From: an uncultured Bacteroidia bacterium
Lineage (GTDB): Bacteria > Bacteroidota > Bacteroidia > Bacteroidales > F082
NCBI GenBank assembly: GCA_902802535.1
Contig: CADCML010000002.1
Location: 34,618 to 98,617 of the forward strand
Reading direction: 5' to 3'
Length of the DNA stretch: 64,000 bases
The notes under the pieces were generated by a model that saw only the letters and a list, made by a program, of their open reading frames with translations, was not told the origin of the DNA and searched no databases. Shown here one piece after another: positions 52,013-62,810 of the stretch; the first letter of the stretch is position 1; each line of letters opens with the position of its first letter. The translations under genes and the position numbers were made by a program.

Positions 52013-52865
52013 CATAGAACGGATCTCGCCTGTTTTCAAGGGAGAAAGAGGGAACAAGTTGGCCAATAAGGTGTTGCGTCTGACCGGCATCGACCAATTG
52101 GCGGTACGGTATGCAAAGTACGAGCACTTGTCGGGACCTGAATTTGTGGATGCCTATTTGAAAGACCTTGGCGTCAACTATGAGGTGGGAGGCTTGGAAA
52201 ACCTGGCAGCCTTGTCGGAAGGTCCGTTCATCACCGTCAGCAACCATCCTTACGGCGGTTTGGATGGTCTGGTCCTCATCGACCTCATCGGGCATTTCCG
52301 TGGCGATTTCAAAGTGATGGCCAATCAGTTCCTCACCATGGTAAAGACCATTAAGGACAACTTCATCAGTGTGGTGCCCAACACCAAGGATGTCGCGGCG
52401 GTTTCCAAAGAGAGTGTTGCGGGCGTGCGCAAGACCATGATTCACCTGATGGAGGGTCACCCTTTGGGCGTTTTTCCGGCAGGTGCCGTGTCCGATTTCC
52501 GTTTCCGTGGCTGCACTATCCGCGACCGTGAATGGCAAGACCAAGCCATTCGTTTGATACAGAAAATGAAGGTTCCGATTGTCCCCATTCGTTTCTTCGA
52601 CCGCAATTCCAATCTCTTCTATTTCTTGGGTCTCATCAATTGGAAAGTGCGCATCTTGCGTCTGCCTCGCGAATTGCTCAACAAGGGCGGAAAACAAGTC
52701 AGATTGGGCATCGGGCCAGTGATTTCAGTTGAGGAACAGAAAAAAATCCCAATCGATGCTTTTGGGAAGATGCTGCGTGATGCGGTGTACGGCATGGATT
52801 TGTCCAATGTCCTGCAACCGCGGAATTTGATAAAATTTGATTATTTGAGCCGTCGAATTTCATAA
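51990..52865 (+). CDS. Lysophospholipid-type (PlsC-like) acyltransferase
   Basis: The 291-residue protein has the acyltransferase block I ITVSNHPYGGLDGLVLIDLI (NHx4D variant), the substrate loop VPNTKDVAAVSKESVAG, and block III GVFPAGAVSDFRFRG. These enzymes move an acyl group to a lyso- or amino-lipid at the inner membrane; relatives in Bacteroidota serve ornithine/glycine-lipid synthesis, so that role is possible. It overlaps the GtrA gene by 23 bases; the Met at 52005 is an alternative start. With the two upstream genes it forms a lipid-head-group and acyl-modification operon. Confidence 0.88.
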   Translation: MALITMDDIERISPVFKGERGNKLANKVLRLTGIDQLAVRYAKYEHLSGPEFVDAYLKDLGVNYEVGGLENLAALSEGPFITVSNHPYGGLDGLVLIDLIGHFRGDFKVMANQFLTMVKTIKDNFISVVPNTKDVAAVSKESVAGVRKTMIHLMEGHPLGVFPAGAVSDFRFRGCTIRDREWQDQAIRLIQKMKVPIVPIRFFDRNSNLFYFLGLINWKVRILRLPRELLNKGGKQVRLGIGPVISVEEQKKIPIDAFGKMLRDAVYGMDLSNVLQPRNLIKFDYLSRRIS

Positions 52866-52870
52866 AATCC

Positions 52871-52878
52871 TATTTTTG
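52871..52878 (+). promoter_or_regulatory. -7 box TATTTTTG for the GNAT-like gene
   Basis: TAnnTTTG match ending 4 bases before the ATG at 52883, implying a leaderless mRNA. Confidence 0.55.
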
Positions 52879-52882
52879 CAAA

Positions 52883-54004
52883 ATGATTAAGATTAAGGAA
52901 GTTACTACAGGGAAGGAATTAGAAGCTTTCGTTCATTTTCCCAACCAGCTTTATAAGGGCAATCCTTACTATGTGCCTCAAATCGAATCGATGGACCGCG
53001 ACACGCTGACTCCTGAGAAAAACCATGCCTTTGAGGTGTGTGAAAGCAAGTATTGGTTGGCCTACGACGAAAAAGGCGAAGTGGTTGGCCGCGTGGCAGG
53101 CATCATCAACCGCAATTACAATGAAAAGACGGGCGAAAAGGTTTGCCGTTTCGGTTGGATTGACTTCATCGACGACCGCGAGGTGTCGAAGGCCTTGATG
53201 GACACCGTTGAGCGTTACGCCAAGGAAAACGGCATGAAGGTCATGTCCGGCCCGATGGGCTTCCTCGAATTTGACACAGCGGGCATTTTGGTGGAAGGTT
53301 TCAACCAACTGCCGACTGCCTATGGGAAATACAATGCCCCCTATTACGAGGGCCATCTCGTGGATTTGGGTTACCTCAAGGATGCCGACTTTGTAGAGTA
53401 TCTCATCAAAGTGCCAGAGGTCATCCCTGAGCGGTATGCCCGCATGTCGCAGATTGTTTCCGTCAAAAACAGCCTTCATCAGGCCATGCTGAAAAGTCGC
53501 GCCGACATAGAGCCTTATCTTGAAGGAGTGTTCCGTTGCCTCAATTCGGCTTATTCGCAACTGCATGGTTTTACGGAACTTACGCAAGGCCAGTGCGAAG
53601 ACCTTAAAAAGCAGTTTGTGACTAACCTCAATGTCGATTACGTTTCCATCGTCCTTGACACCGACGAACAAGTGGTGGGCTTCGGCGTGGGATTGCCTTC
53701 TCTCGCGAAGGCCATGCAGAAGGCCAAAGGCAGCCTACTGCCCTTCGGATGGCTCCACCTGCTTAGGGCACTGCGGAAAAACGACACCATTGATCTGCTG
53801 CTGATTGCCGTTGACGAAAAATACAAGAATAAAGGCGTGAATGCGATGATTTTTCACAAGTTCGCCGAAGGCATCACCAAAAACGGCATCAAATACATCG
53901 AATCGACGCGCGAGCTGGAAGACAACACCAGCGTACAAAATCTATGGCGTTACTTGGAGCACGACCTCACCAAGCGAGCCAGAACTTACCGCAAATCGTT
54001 GTAA
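52883..54004 (+). CDS. GNAT-like protein of unknown substrate
   Basis: The 373-residue protein looks like a large or tandem GNAT N-acyltransferase. Its first half has KYWLAYDEKGEVVGRVAGIIN and WIDFIDDREVSKALMDTVERYAKENG. The second half has VSIVLDTDEQVVGFGVGLPSL and LLIAVDEKYKNKGVNAMIFHKFAEG, an acetyl-CoA-loop-like R/KxxGxN variant, then YIESTRELEDNTSVQNLWR. Genes of this type are common in Bacteroidota, often near lipid genes, as here. The substrate is unknown. It may be read alone from its own promoter. Confidence 0.7.
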   Translation: MIKIKEVTTGKELEAFVHFPNQLYKGNPYYVPQIESMDRDTLTPEKNHAFEVCESKYWLAYDEKGEVVGRVAGIINRNYNEKTGEKVCRFGWIDFIDDREVSKALMDTVERYAKENGMKVMSGPMGFLEFDTAGILVEGFNQLPTAYGKYNAPYYEGHLVDLGYLKDADFVEYLIKVPEVIPERYARMSQIVSVKNSLHQAMLKSRADIEPYLEGVFRCLNSAYSQLHGFTELTQGQCEDLKKQFVTNLNVDYVSIVLDTDEQVVGFGVGLPSLAKAMQKAKGSLLPFGWLHLLRALRKNDTIDLLLIAVDEKYKNKGVNAMIFHKFAEGITKNGIKYIESTRELEDNTSVQNLWRYLEHDLTKRARTYRKSL

Positions 54005-54032
54005 GGCGTACAGGAGCCTTCGGAAGATTGCC

Positions 54033-54740
54033 TTATTTCGTCACCAAAGTACCAATATTCTCGCCGCGCAAGACCTTCATGAGGTTGCCGCGTGTGTTCA
54101 TGTCGAAGACGTACATCGGCATGTCGTTTTCTTTGCACATGGTGAAGGCGGTCATGTCCATCACCTTTAGGTTGCGCTGGTAAGCCTCGTCATAGGTGAT
54201 GTGCTCGAATTTGGTGGCCGTCGGGTCTTTCTCGGGGTCGGCAGTGTAGATGCCGTCCACGCGGGTGCCTTTCAGGATGATGTCGGCCTTGATTTCCACG
54301 GCGCGGAGGGCCGAGCCCGTGTCGGTAGTGAAGAAGGGATTGCCTGTGCCGGCACCCATCACCACGATATGGCCTTCCTCAAGGAGGCGGATGGCTTTGG
54401 CACTGCTCATCGTGTCGGCGATGCGGTCGATGTAAAGGCCTGCCAACAGTGTGGCTTTCTGACCTTTACTCTGCAAGGTCGATTGCATAGCCATCGAATT
54501 GATGACGGTAGCGAGCATACCCATGTAGTCGCCTTGGATGCGGTCCATGCCTTTCGAGGCACCTTGCAGGCCGCGATAGATGTTGCCGCCGCCGATGACG
54601 ATGCCGATTTGCACGCCGGCTTGTGCCGCTTCGATGATTTCGTCAGCATAATCGTTCAAACGTTGCGGATCAATGCCGTATTGCTGGCTGCCCATCAGGG
54701 CCTCGCCGCTGAGTTTTAGTAATACTCGGTTGTATTTCAT
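54033..54740 (-). CDS. pyrH: UMP kinase
   Basis: The 235-residue enzyme phosphorylates UMP to UDP. The bacterial amino-acid-kinase-fold features are clear: YNRVLLKLSGEALMG, GIVIGGGNIYRGLQGASKGMDR, ATVINSMAMQSTLQ, VMGAGTGNPFFTTDTGSALRA, ADIILKGTRVDGIYTADPEKD, and MDMTAFTMCKENDMPMYVFDMN. Length is normal. It lies 46 bases downstream of the Omp28/T9SS gene on the same strand. The gap holds AATT-rich short repeats and no clear promoter, so co-transcription is possible. Confidence 0.97.
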   Translation of the reverse strand: MKYNRVLLKLSGEALMGSQQYGIDPQRLNDYADEIIEAAQAGVQIGIVIGGGNIYRGLQGASKGMDRIQGDYMGMLATVINSMAMQSTLQSKGQKATLLAGLYIDRIADTMSSAKAIRLLEEGHIVVMGAGTGNPFFTTDTGSALRAVEIKADIILKGTRVDGIYTADPEKDPTATKFEHITYDEAYQRNLKVMDMTAFTMCKENDMPMYVFDMNTRGNLMKVLRGENIGTLVTK

Positions 54741-54786
54741 TGGATTTAGGATTTAAAATTTAAAATTCAAAATTCAAGATTTAAGA

Positions 54787-57333
54787 TTAGTATTTGAAAA
54801 CTTTCACCGTTTTTCCTTCTGCCAACTTGATGAAGTAAACACCTTTTGCAAGTGAAGAAAGGTCTATCAAGTTGCTTCCAATGTTGATTTGGTTTTTTAT
54901 AAGTGCTTGTCCTGTGGTATTATACACGGTAATAGTGCTTTGGATGGCACTTTCAATCGTTATCGTTGATGGGGTGCTGGTCGGATAAACGCTGAAAAGT
55001 ATTTCGTTTTCCTCTACGCCTTCAGTGGTCTCCACCACAACAGGGCCGACTTGCACCGACTCACCTTCAGGATAGACCGCCGAAAGGGTGTAGCGGTGTG
55101 TGCCCGAAGGGATGTCGTAATCGCTGTAAGTCAATTCGGTAACGGTGGCAATGAGTGCGTCATCACGGTAAAGCTTGTAACTAATTGGAGTGCCTTCGAC
55201 GGGCAGATTCCAAGTTAATCTAACATTGTCGTTGCCGAAAACCTCAGCGGCAAAGTCGGTAGGTGGATAGAGGATGGTAACCTCGGCATATTTCATGCAG
55301 GAGGCATAGCCCTGCAAACCGTCATCGGAATAGGCCACGAAAAGGGCTCCATCGTTGGCAATAATGAACGGATCATCCATAGCACCTTCTGAGACGAGGC
55401 TTGGCCCGACGTAACTCCATTCACCATCATATTGCATGACACTCAGGTAGTTGGATTGTCCCTCGTTGACGAAAGCCACCGTGAACTTGCCCTCGTTGAA
55501 GCAAGCGTTAAGCTCCGATACGGCTCCTTCGGCCAAGTTGTCGCCAAGGCTCTCAAAATCGCTGCCGTTGAAACGGACGGCCTTGAGTTGGTATGAAGGA
55601 AAGGCGCAATAGGCAAGGTAAGGCATATCGTTCTCATCGAGCGCAAGGCTTTGGTAGAAATAAATATTGTCGATGCCATTGCCCACCAGAGTCCATTCGC
55701 CGTTTTCAAACTTCCTGACTTTTAGGAGATTGCTGGCCATATAATCGGCGTAGGCGATGTAAGGTGTGTTGTTGCTGTCAAAAACCAATTCCTGATGGCA
55801 GGCGTATTCGCTGCTTGGTGCATAGATTCCCGTACCGCTCAGAGGCACCCAACTGTTATTCTCCAATTTGAAAACGACCCCGATGTAATTTTGCGAAACA
55901 TCGCGGGCGACGAGATAGGGCAAGTCGTTGTTATCTAAAACGATATGGGTTTCAACGCTACTGAAGGCACTGCCAATGGCCGTCCATTGGCTGCCGTCCC
56001 ATTTAAAGGCATGTCCGGTGTCGGATTGGTCGGAGTAGGCCACATAAACTTCGCCGTTGGAGGAAATGTCCATGCCGCCTGCCGAAACAGAGCAAGCGGT
56101 GTTGATGCTACCCATCTGTTCCCAAGTGTTGGTGCCCGCAGCGTTTTTGTATAATATGGGCGTATTGCTTTGGTTTCCAAAAATATACAGGTTTCCATCG
56201 TTATCCCGTTTTATGCCAAATACTTGAAATGGATTTTGCGAGAATCCGCGCTCACCCACATATTCCCATGTGCCACCGAGGGGTTCATCGACTACGATAG
56301 TGAAGATTTGGCTGGTGCTGTTGATGCAGTCGGAGAGCTGAAGATGTACCTCATAACTTCCTGGTTGGTCGGGAGTTCCGTAGAGGCAGGCCGACTTCCC
56401 GTCATATTGCTCCAAACTCAGCCAACTTGGGGCTTGGGCAATGCTGATGTTGACATACTGATCGTCGGGGTCGTGGAAATAGACGTTATAGAGATAGTTC
56501 AGGTTGGCGTAGGCTTCAGTCTTGGCTGTCGAAGTGAACAGCGGGGCTGCGGTTTCATCACCGTTGAGATACAGACTCTTGGCAGCATTTTCGACGGTGC
56601 CATCAGGAGCAATGAGCAGGCCGATGACGCGCACATAATTATAATCGAAGTCCTCATTCAGCGTGCAGGTGAAGCCATAATTGACCGTTTGCCCCGCCTC
56701 CAATGAACTTGGGAACGACCCGGCTTGGCCACTATAGTCGCAGAGCAGTTCACGTCCCACATGGTCGTAAGCGATGCGCTCGGCAGGGATGGGGTTGGGC
56801 AGGTTCTCGTAGCCGCCCATCGTGCCATGGCCACCACCGCTGTAGGAGTTGGTTTGGTTGTAGGAAGGTGCTGGTCCAGTCACGCCGTCCTCGGTGAGGA
56901 TGGCCGCAAAACGGTAGTTGCCGTTCATGTTTTCCAAAGCAGTGGCGGTGACGGTGGCCGTCAGTTGGCGTGTCTCAGGGTTGTAATCGCAGACAACATT
57001 CAGGTTGGCTTTTGGCGCGATTTGGCTCTCTTGTTCCACTTTGGCAAACCAGTTTTGGGTTTCCTGATCCATGAAATGACGGCCAATGTTAGCCGAAGGC
57101 GCACCAACCAATCCCGAGGCGTGATAATAATCATCATTAGCCATCGGATCGCTGCAATGGATGGCGACAAAAATCACATTGTCGTAGGTAAAGCACAGTG
57201 AATCACCATAATAGATGCCTCTCGGACACCATTGGCACCAAGTGCCAGTCAGTTCCTCGACGAGAACATTCTTTTGTGCGAAGCCGATGCTAAATGTAAG
57301 CATAAGCATTAAGGTAAAGAGTAGCTTTTTCAT
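54787..57333 (-). CDS. Omp28-like thioredoxin-fold protein with T9SS tail
   Basis: The 848-residue protein has a signal peptide (MKKLLFTLMLMLTFSIGFAQ). An Omp28-like thioredoxin-fold domain follows, with a CxxC pair at Cys33/Cys36 in LTGTWCQWCPRGIYYGD and FVAIHCSDPM. A central part (about 350-680) contains repeated ~55-residue propeller-like units (DISSNGEVYVAYSDQ, LDNNDLPYLVARD, FDSNNTPYIAYAD, LDENDMPYLAYCA, IANDGALFVAYSD). A fibronectin-like domain and a type IX sorting tail (FSVYPTSTPSTITIES, KGVYFIKLAEGKTVKVFKY) end it. A surface redox or binding role is likely. Confidence 0.88.
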   Translation of the reverse strand: MKKLLFTLMLMLTFSIGFAQKNVLVEELTGTWCQWCPRGIYYGDSLCFTYDNVIFVAIHCSDPMANDDYYHASGLVGAPSANIGRHFMDQETQNWFAKVEQESQIAPKANLNVVCDYNPETRQLTATVTATALENMNGNYRFAAILTEDGVTGPAPSYNQTNSYSGGGHGTMGGYENLPNPIPAERIAYDHVGRELLCDYSGQAGSFPSSLEAGQTVNYGFTCTLNEDFDYNYVRVIGLLIAPDGTVENAAKSLYLNGDETAAPLFTSTAKTEAYANLNYLYNVYFHDPDDQYVNISIAQAPSWLSLEQYDGKSACLYGTPDQPGSYEVHLQLSDCINSTSQIFTIVVDEPLGGTWEYVGERGFSQNPFQVFGIKRDNDGNLYIFGNQSNTPILYKNAAGTNTWEQMGSINTACSVSAGGMDISSNGEVYVAYSDQSDTGHAFKWDGSQWTAIGSAFSSVETHIVLDNNDLPYLVARDVSQNYIGVVFKLENNSWVPLSGTGIYAPSSEYACHQELVFDSNNTPYIAYADYMASNLLKVRKFENGEWTLVGNGIDNIYFYQSLALDENDMPYLAYCAFPSYQLKAVRFNGSDFESLGDNLAEGAVSELNACFNEGKFTVAFVNEGQSNYLSVMQYDGEWSYVGPSLVSEGAMDDPFIIANDGALFVAYSDDGLQGYASCMKYAEVTILYPPTDFAAEVFGNDNVRLTWNLPVEGTPISYKLYRDDALIATVTELTYSDYDIPSGTHRYTLSAVYPEGESVQVGPVVVETTEGVEENEILFSVYPTSTPSTITIESAIQSTITVYNTTGQALIKNQINIGSNLIDLSSLAKGVYFIKLAEGKTVKVFKY

Positions 57334-57359
57334 AATATAGATGGGTTTGATTACGAGGG

Positions 57360-57367
57360 CAAAATTA
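57360..57367 (-). promoter_or_regulatory. -7 box TAATTTTG for the Omp28/T9SS gene
   Basis: TAnnTTTG match 27 bases upstream of the start at 57333. Confidence 0.45.
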
Positions 57368-57433
57368 ACTTTTTTTCTTCAATCGGTTTGCAAGTAGTTT
57401 CATTTTTCCAATTTTACGATAGTTTTCATTTTA

Positions 57434-57515
57434 TGGACATTTTTATATTCAAAATGTGTCCACGAAAGTATAAAATTGTCATTTTATGGACACTTTTTTT
57501 AAATTTTTATGTCCA
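57434..57515. repeat. Left block of alternating TGGACA/TGTCCA sites
   Basis: Sites TGGACA 57434, TGTCCA 57457, TGGACA 57487 and TGTCCA 57510 alternate in orientation with start-to-start spacing 23, 30 and 23. The core recurs as TGTCCAyGAAA. The block lies just upstream of the -7 box of the ATPase gene and recurs with the same spacing on its other side. Confidence 0.85.
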
Positions 57516-57531
57516 TGAAACAAAAAATGTG

Positions 57532-57539
57532 TATCTTTG
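57532..57539 (+). promoter_or_regulatory. -7 box TATCTTTG for the AAA ATPase
   Basis: Exact TAnnTTTG match 20 bases before the ATG. It sits 17 bases after the last TGTCCA site, so proteins bound there would overlap the promoter. Confidence 0.65.
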
Positions 57540-57559
57540 CGGCATAAAAACAATATGTT

Positions 57560-59002
57560 ATGCAGGAAATTATCGGTAGAAAAACGGAAAGAAAAGAACT
57601 TGAAAGGCTTTACAATTCGGGGAGGCCAGAATTCGTGGCGGTCTATGGTCGTCGGCGAGTGGGGAAAACGTTTCTTGTTCGCGAGCATTTCTCAGGGCGT
57701 TTCTCATTTTATCACACTGCCATCTCGCCCGCTGATTTTCAAGGCAAGAAAAAGGATTTGAAGCGGGAGCAGCTGCGAGCGTTTTGCTCAAGCATCCAGC
57801 AGTTTGGTGGCGATTGGGATACGATGCCTACAGACTGGTTTGAAGCTTTTGCTTGCTTGCGAGCCATGCTGGAACAGCAAAGTGACTCGGGGCGAAAAGT
57901 GGTCTTTATCGACGAGTTGCCTTGGATGGATTCGGAGCGGTCGGGGTTCGTGTCGGCACTTGAGCATTTCTGGAATGGTTGGGGCGCGGGCCGAACGGAC
58001 TTGATGCTCATCGTTTGCGGTTCGGCGGCATCGTGGATGAACGACAAAATCATCAACAACACGGGCGGGCTTTATGGCCGCCTCACCTACGAGATGCACC
58101 TCTCGCCGTTCAATTTGGCGGAATGCGAACAGTTTTATGAGTCGCGAGGCATCAGCATGGACCGCTATGAACAAGTGCAAAGCTATATGGTGTTTGGTGG
58201 CGTCCCGTATTACCTCAATTATCTCAAGCCGGAAAACAGTCTCGCAGAAAACATTGACAATCTGTTTTTTGCAAAGAATGGCCGACTTCAAAATGAATTT
58301 GAACGACTTTACAGTTCCTTGTATTCCAATTCGGAGAAATACATGGAGATTGTGCGGTTGCTGGCCACTAAACGCGGTGGTTTCACGCGAAAGGAAATCG
58401 CGGAACGGACTTCTATTGCCTATAACGGACGGCTTTCCAAGATGTTGCAGTCGTTGGAGAAAAGCGATTTTGTGACCACACACACTTATTATGGCGGCAG
58501 CGCACGGAATGTCTATTACAAATTGGTGGACAGGCTTTCATTGTTCCATCTGGCTTTCCTTGACGGGAAAAAACCTGTTCGTCAGGGTTTTTGGACAAAA
58601 AACATTCGTACACCCGAATTGAACACTTGGCGCGGCTTGGCTTTCGAGGAGGTGTGTCTGCTCCATGAGGCGCAAATCAAGAAGGCGTTGGGCTTTGGTG
58701 CTGTTGATGCAGTGGTGGCTCCTTGGCGCAGCAAAACAGGCATTGCACAAGTGGATTTGCTTTTCGACCGTAGCGACCGCGTGGTCAATCTTTGTGAAAT
58801 GAAATTCGTTGCCGACGAGTTTTCCATTGACAAGGATTATGATGCCGAACTTCGCCGCAAAGTGGAGCGCTTCGTTGAAGACACTTCCTGCAAAAAATCT
58901 GTACATTTATCGTTAGTAACCACATACGGCCTTTCCAGAAACAAGTATTCCAATCGTTTCCAGTCAGTTATGACGATGGATGATTTGTTCGCTAACGATT
59001 AA
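57560..59002 (+). CDS. AAA ATPase with winged helix and DUF234 nuclease-like tail
   Basis: The 480-residue protein has an archaeal-ATPase-type AAA domain. Walker A is VYGRRRVGKTFLV (residues ~29-41) and Walker B is KVVFIDELPWM; CGSAASWM is the sensor-like strand. A winged helix (about 280-335, GGFTRKEIAERTSIAYNGRLSK) follows, then a DUF234-type C-terminal domain with QVDLLFDRSDRVVNLCEMKF, a D...ExK pattern of PD-(D/E)XK nucleases. The family is abundant in Bacteroidota and archaea and its function is unknown. The gene is bracketed by matching blocks of TGTCCA sites. Confidence 0.88.
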   Translation: MQEIIGRKTERKELERLYNSGRPEFVAVYGRRRVGKTFLVREHFSGRFSFYHTAISPADFQGKKKDLKREQLRAFCSSIQQFGGDWDTMPTDWFEAFACLRAMLEQQSDSGRKVVFIDELPWMDSERSGFVSALEHFWNGWGAGRTDLMLIVCGSAASWMNDKIINNTGGLYGRLTYEMHLSPFNLAECEQFYESRGISMDRYEQVQSYMVFGGVPYYLNYLKPENSLAENIDNLFFAKNGRLQNEFERLYSSLYSNSEKYMEIVRLLATKRGGFTRKEIAERTSIAYNGRLSKMLQSLEKSDFVTTHTYYGGSARNVYYKLVDRLSLFHLAFLDGKKPVRQGFWTKNIRTPELNTWRGLAFEEVCLLHEAQIKKALGFGAVDAVVAPWRSKTGIAQVDLLFDRSDRVVNLCEMKFVADEFSIDKDYDAELRRKVERFVEDTSCKKSVHLSLVTTYGLSRNKYSNRFQSVMTMDDLFAND

Positions 59003-59005
59003 AAG

Positions 59006-59116
59006 TGTCCACGAAAGTGCTTTTTGCCTTTTTATAGACAAATTTTAATATAAAATATGTCCACGAAATAACAATTTTATGCTTTCGTGGACACTTTTTT
59101 ATTCATTTTGTGTCCA
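59006..59116. repeat. Right block of alternating TGTCCA/TGGACA sites
   Basis: Sites TGTCCA 59006, TAGACA 59035 (degenerate), TGTCCA 59058, TGGACA 59088 and TGTCCA 59111 have spacing 29, 23, 30 and 23. The last four repeat the left block exactly in order and spacing, at an offset of 1601 bp. GTGTCCACGAAAGT is identical at 57456-57469 and 59005-59018. Confidence 0.85.
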
Positions 59117-59119
59117 TGA

Positions 59120-59165
59120 AAAAACAAAACCGAGCGGAATTAAACTCTAATTCCGCTCGGTTTTT
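59120..59165. terminator. Bidirectional terminator after secA
   Basis: AACCGAGCGGAATTA (59128-59142) and TAATTCCGCTCGGTT (59148-59162) form a perfect 15-bp stem with a 5-base loop and T-runs on both sides. Confidence 0.92.
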
Positions 59166-59180
59166 ATGGTTAATGGAAGC

Positions 59181-62480
<3,300 letters not shown>

Positions 62481-62553
62481 ATTCAGTTATTTAATATTCA
62501 AGATTATTTAAGATTTAAAATTCCGATGAATTGCAAATTACGCAAAATTCGTG

Positions 62554-62561
62554 CAAAGGTA
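62554..62561 (-). promoter_or_regulatory. -7 box TACCTTTG for secA
   Basis: TAnnTTTG match 74 bases upstream of the secA ATG. Confidence 0.55.
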
Positions 62562-62652
62562 GTGTTTTTCCGTGAATTGAGGGGAATTTGTGTCAAAAAG
62601 TCAGGTGATTTTTGGACAAATGAGGCGGGACAAAGGGCAAAACGAGGAAAAT

Positions 62653-62765
62653 ATTTTGCGATTCTTGCAGTTTTAGACGAAAAACATTTTGCGATAGTTG
62701 CTGTTTTTGCGAGAAAAAATTTTGCGATTCTTGCAGTTTTTGGCGAAAAACATTTTGCGATAATG
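62653..62765. repeat. 33-bp tandem repeat array (3.4 copies)
   Basis: Units start at 62653, 62686, 62719 and 62752 (partial), each opening ATTTTGCGAT and ending in a CGAAAAAC-like run. Units 1 and 3 are nearly identical; unit 2 differs more. The array can be read as 11-residue repeats but lacks a convincing gene. It runs up to the promoter of the next ATPase gene. Confidence 0.85.
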
Positions 62766-62775
62766 TAAAAAGTTG

Positions 62776-62783
62776 TATTTTTG
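62776..62783 (+). promoter_or_regulatory. -7 box TATTTTTG for the second AAA ATPase
   Basis: TAnnTTTG match 27 bases before the ATG at 62811. The TTTTGC of the last repeat unit lies at -33 spacing, so the array may form part of the promoter. Confidence 0.6.
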
Positions 62784-62810
62784 CACAGATTTTCAAATGA
62801 TTATAAAAAT

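Noticed and set aside
57434-59116. CRISPR or simple transposon ends
   Set aside because: The sites are 6-11 bp half-sites in alternating orientation rather than identical repeats with spacers, and no transposase lies between them.
62653-62765. CRISPR array
   Set aside because: The 33-bp units are back to back with no unique spacers, and there are no cas genes.
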